A DNA stretch of 64,000 nucleotides from Fremontodendron californicum (taxonomy: Eukaryota > Streptophyta > Magnoliopsida > Malvales > Malvaceae): assembly GCA_030761205.1 (NCBI GenBank), contig JAULJL010000035.1, forward strand, positions 18,579,001 to 18,643,000. Reading direction: 5' to 3'. Position numbers and translations under genes: made by a program. The notes beneath the pieces are model-generated. The model was not told the DNA's origin. It saw only the letters and a list, made by a program, of their open reading frames with translations, and did not search any database. Every line of letters starts with the position of its first letter. Position 1 is the first letter of the stretch. Below, in pieces: positions 60,176 to 64,000 of this stretch.

Positions 60176-61748
60176 ATGGCTGAGCAGATACATGATGCTG
60201 AGTTTTGGCTTCCGGCGAAGTTTTTAAAGGATGATGATATTATTATGAAGGAAGAGAATCTTAAGAACAAAAACGGTGGAAAAAACAACACTGAGTTGTT
60301 GATATCCAGTCATGGTTTCCCAGCTGAGTTCCCCTACGAGTTCGATTCATTCGACTCCTTTTCTGTTCTGAGCTCCCCTGTTGAATCTGTTGTTGGGTCT
60401 ATGGAGACTGAGAGCAGTGACGAGGATGAATTTCTTGCTGGGTTGACTCGCCGACTCCCTCACTCAACGAGTCAGAAACTCACTGTTCCTAGCCTTTCCC
60501 TGGACAAAAACGAGGTAAAATAATTTCTGTGTTTTCTTTTATTTTATGTAGAGTCTTTTAAGCTCAGGATGTTTAATTTTTTATTTTAAATTTGGGTTCT
60601 TTTTTTGGGGGGGGGGTTTAATTAGAAAAATGGAGCTTCGGCGAGTTCACCACGGTCGACTCTTAGTGGGCAAGGAAGCTGGTCATCTTCAAGCAACGGC
60701 AGCCCAAATGGCCCTTCTCAAGTTCCTTCTCCTCCAACAACTCCTTTCGGTGCCCAAAACGACACTTGGGATCTCATATACGCCGCAGCTGGCCAAGTTG
60801 CAAGGCTGAAAATGAGCAACGAAGTACCCAAAAACACCAACTTTAACTATGGAAAAGGCCTACCAAAGACACAAAATCATGCCTTCATGAAGAACTCAAG
60901 CTGTGGGTTGTATTCAAATCAAAGCCTTTCTTATAATCTTGCTCAAACAAATCAGGTAAGCCTGATTTTTTAAGTTGGGAGTTTAACCTTGCTTTTGTTG
61001 CTACTTTAAAAAAGTTGGGTTTTTTTTCTTTTTCTGTTTTTAGGCTTATGGGGTTCTTTTTCTTTGGTTTTGTTAGTATAATGGAAGGCAGGAACAGGTG
61101 TTAAAACCTCAGTGCGGAGCCGTTTTAGGAAGGCAAGTTAAGGCAAGCAACTGGCAAGCACAGCTTCAACAACATCAGCAACAACAACAGCAGATTCGAA
61201 GTAGATTAAGGAATAATGTTGTCGGGGGAAGACCTTTGGGGTTGCCTCAATCTTCATGGCCTCCACTTCAAGTTCAGCCTCAGCAAAACTCTGGATCTGG
61301 CATGAGAGCTATATTCCTTGGTGGATCTGGTAGTATTAAAAAAGAGTGTGCTGGAACTGGTGTTTTCTTACCTCGTAGATATGGAAACAACCTTCCTGAA
61401 CCTCGCAAGAAATCAGGTACTGAAAAAACTAGACTTCCAGCTTTCTTTTGGGGTCTTTTGAACACTTGAAACCTATGTTATTTGGCTATGTTATTTGGAT
61501 TCGGATGTGAACGTCGGATACGAGTATGTGATTGATGCGAGAATGTGTTCGACGAGGATATCTTCAGTTTTTTTAAGTTTTTTTTTTTTTTTTTTATGTA
61601 TTTGAAAGATCATATTTTCTTACTCATATCCGAATACGTCAGACACGGGTATTTTTGGACACGAAAACATAAAAAAACGTCAGTTGAAACAACGTATTTG
61701 GTTTTCAATTTTCTTCTCATAGTAGAGAATAATTGGTGTTTTTGCTTT

Positions 61749-61782
<34 letters not shown>

Positions 61783-62112
61783 CTGGTTTGAAACAGGTTG
61801 CTCAACAGTGTTACTACCAGCAAAGGTTGTTCAAGCTTTAAATCTGAACTTTGATGATACTAACAGTCATGTTCAGCCTCATTTCAATGCTAGTTTTGCA
61901 TCAAACTATGGTAAAGCCCAGGACTCCATTTTTGCAACCCCCATGCCTAATTTATTTTGAACCAATGTTAGAAACTTCCCAGTTACTGAGATTATGATTG
62001 TTCAATTTTTTTAGATGCTTTGGTAGCCAGAAGAAATGCAGTCTTGACACAAGCAAGGAGAAATTATAGACCAGAGGGAGGCCTAAATCTGCCTCAGGAG
62101 TGGACTTATTGA
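60176..62112 (+). CDS. Plant-specific protein of unknown function (LPRR / LPQEWTY family)
   Basis: Five exons: 60176-60514, 60626-60955, 61077-61416, 61797-61910 and 62015-62112. All introns are GT-AG and the phases join to 406 residues. The start is the first ATG in frame, after a long CT-rich leader (about 59950-60175). The protein looks largely disordered. It has an N-terminal DAEFWLPAKFLKDDD, an acidic ESSDEDEF (about 79-86) followed by LAGLTRRL, a Ser/Pro-rich stretch from about 119 (SPRSTLSGQGSWSSSS), WDLIYAAAGQVARLK, a Gln-rich segment (about 250-262), GTGVFLPRR, LLPAKVVQALNLN and a C-terminal NLPQEWTY. I recognise these blocks from uncharacterised plant proteins (I think At5g59050/At3g54000-like), but I know of no activity. 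There is no signal peptide or membrane segment. The third intron contains a decayed MITE and a T-run of over 30. Confidence 0.85.
61742..61783 (+). repeat. Long poly-T tract in intron
   Basis: A run of more than 30 T shortly before the acceptor of exon 4. Its exact length may be unreliable in assembly. Confidence 0.8.
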
Positions 62113-62950
62113 CCCTTGGAAAAATTTAAGTCCAAATTTCTCTCAAAATAGTGTTTGTTTTGTTGGGAAAATGCCAGTATTAGTAGTAGGGTTAGTAGTT
62201 CTCTGATAGGTATATGGTATTTTGGTTTATATAAGGAAGCATTCAAGAATGTGAGTGTAGTTTAGGAATAAATAAAAGAGTATTTAAGTTAACAGATCTT
62301 AGGGTTTTTTTTTCCCTTTTCATTCAAGGAGATTTGAAGATTGCAGCTTTTGGGATTAACTATAGGAAAGAAATAGGGGAGGGGAAGTTTTTTTTTTATT
62401 TTACTTTTGTTGTTGTAATAAATGGGTTCTTTTTTCATCTAATTTTATGAGGGGAATTGAATTGGATTTGTCCTTGGGATGTTTGGTTAAAAATGAAAAA
62501 GATTGTAGAAGGAAGAAAAAATCCTCAACCCTCTTTGTAATATCTCTTGGCAGTTAATATATTACTAATAAGAAATGCTGTTATTATTTATTAAGTTATT
62601 TGAAATGCTTGTTCTAATTGCATATTTTCTTTAATCATTAAAGTTTCCAAGTGGCCAAATTTCATCGAATGAATCTTTTCAATAAAGAATTTGATAATAA
62701 ATCAAAATCTATTTAAAAAAATGAAGCATGAAACTGATATGAAATTTGTCTTTATTCAAATTTTTTTTTGCCTAAGTATTTCTGGTTACTGCAATTAAGT
62801 TTTTAATTTTTTTTTTGTAATTTAATTTTTTTCAATGAATTTAAATATACCATCTCCTCGAGTTTTATTGGAGTATATTAAAGGTATTTTGAATTCAAAA
62901 TTTAACATCTTTTCTTATTGTTTTTTATATCTTGTTTAATTACTTTTATG
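62113..62950. other. 3' UTR and AT-rich spacer
   Basis: Probable 3' UTR of the preceding gene with AATAAATAAAAG near 62267 and GTAATAAATGGG near 62416 as possible polyadenylation signals, then AT-rich sequence. Confidence 0.45.
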
Positions 62951-62974
62951 TTATTTTGTTTATTTAATCATCAC

Positions 62975-63854
62975 TCAGCTAAGGGAGCAAGAGTCAAATT
63001 GAGTTCCATTTGCTGTCCAAAGTCAGAAGGGGGTCTTGGATTAAAAGACTTGGGAATATGGAATAAGGCTTGCATTATTCAGCACCTATGGGCACTTCTC
63101 TCTTAGGCAGGTTCATCGTGGATTGCCTGGCTTCATGCCTATGTGCTGAAAGGAAGAACAGTGTGGCAGGTTCAACCTTCCTAGGAAGCAGCTGGACATG
63201 GCGTAAAATGCTTTGAGGGCTTTGGCTTTGAGGTTCACCTCCAACCAGAATGGTGCTCTAACTTGGAAGTTCCCTGGGAACAGTTTTATGGTGGCTAAGG
63301 TCTGGAATGATCTCAGGCCTAGGCAGGACAAGGTGGAGTGGGATAAACTGATCTGGTTTCCATTTCATATTCCTAAACATGCACTGGTAGCTTGGATGGC
63401 TATATTGGACAAACTGCCTACAAAGAACAGATTGATGTCATGGGGCATGGAGGTGGATGGCAAATGTGAGCTATGTCAAACTGAGCAAGAAACTCAGAAT
63501 CATATATTTTTTGAATGTGACTATTTAAAGGAAATCTGGAGGCATATACTATGCTTATGTCAACTTCATAGAAGCATAAGGAGCTGGCAAGCAGAGCTGC
63601 AATGGGCAGTAAACAGAATCAGAGGAAAAACTCTCATTTCTGTTATTTTGCGTTTATCATGGAGTGCCTTTCTTTACTCGATCTGGAGGGAGAGAAATAA
63701 TAGGTGTTTTAATCGCCTTCAATCCACACAAGGAGCCATCATTGAGCAGATAAAAGAGATCATCAGAATGCGATTGTTGGGGCTCAAGAACATTAGTCCT
63801 GATGAAGTGAACCGAAGATTGGATGCAGATTGGGGACTGTCTCTTTTTTCCTAG
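62975..63854 (+). pseudogene. LINE reverse-transcriptase C-terminal fragment (zf-RVT region), broken
   Basis: The first part (62975-63106) reads KLSSICCPKSEGGLGLKDL, typical of the end of plant LINE reverse transcriptases. It is cut by a stop at 63104. The same frame continues with SWIAWLHAYVLKGRTVWQ to another stop, and then a frameshift leads into the frame ending at 63854. That frame has WKFPGNSFMVAKVWNDLRP, FPFHIPKHALVAWMAILDKL, the zinc-binding CELCQTEQETQNHIFFEC (C-x2-C, H-x4-C) and IWRERNNRCF. It has at least two stops and one frameshift, and no upstream endonuclease or catalytic YADD region. It is a 5'-truncated, dead LINE copy whose 3' tail may continue beyond the window. Confidence 0.88.
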
Positions 63855-64000
63855 GATCTTTGTCCATTCTGGTATAACTTTAAGTATTGCTGAAGTATGT
63901 TGCTATTGTTCCCTGATTGATTAGTGATCTTAAGTTTTTGTTCAAGTATTGTTTAAGTATGTATAGCTTTAAGTACATGTTGCACATGATGTTGGATGTA

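Overview
The window is nuclear DNA of a flowering plant, most likely a eudicot. It is AT-rich, its genes have GT-AG introns, and its intergenic space is full of decayed plant transposons. I read about nine supported loci: five intact or near-intact gene models plus their duplicates, one tRNA gene, one pseudogene and one LINE fragment. No bacterial-type operons, CRISPR arrays or phage genes are present.

Layout. 1-4.3 kb: a CT-rich stretch, a transposon remnant, then the left copy of a 3.1-kb duplication carrying a lipid-transfer-protein (LTP) gene on the minus strand. 4.3-8.4 kb: very AT-rich sequence with a possible Helitron end. 8.4-19.7 kb: a complete LTR retrotransposon (TSD ACATT, LTRs of 2.6 and 2.2 kb). 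It has no recognisable gag-pol, and its interior holds two tandem-repeat arrays. 20.5-20.9 kb: an internally deleted LTP pseudogene. 21.6-22.0 kb: a 12/15-bp minisatellite. 22.2-25.4 kb: the right copy of the duplication with the second LTP gene. 26.1-30.6 kb, all minus strand: an MEE60-like membrane protein, tRNA-Asp(GUC) and a seven-exon RopGEF. 31-38 kb: intergenic, with MITEs and SINE-like pieces. 38.4-43.8 kb, plus strand: a nine-exon GC1-type (guanylyl cyclase-like) gene with a hAT-type MITE in intron 8. 44-60 kb: intergenic, with MITEs, a short Helitron and an island of E2F/MSA-like motifs. 60.2-62.1 kb, plus strand: a five-exon gene for a plant-specific protein of unknown function. 62.9 kb to the end: a broken LINE reverse-transcriptase 3' fragment.

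How the genes relate. The order LTP - MEE60 - RopGEF - GC1 matches, from memory, the order of At5g05960, At5g05950, At5g05940 (ROPGEF5) and At5g05930 (GC1) on Arabidopsis chromosome 5. The block is therefore probably an old conserved gene neighbourhood. In this genome its LTP end has expanded and been interrupted: three LTP copies, one broken, are spread over 21 kb with an 11.3-kb retroelement between them. Nothing suggests that the genes form one pathway; their linkage is positional.

The most unusual structure is the retroelement. It has 40-bp internal units that each encode a small hairpin, a second interleaved GCCCGGAGG array, a 3' LTR that looks like a recombination product between subrepeats, and LTR divergence that is high at one end and low at the other.
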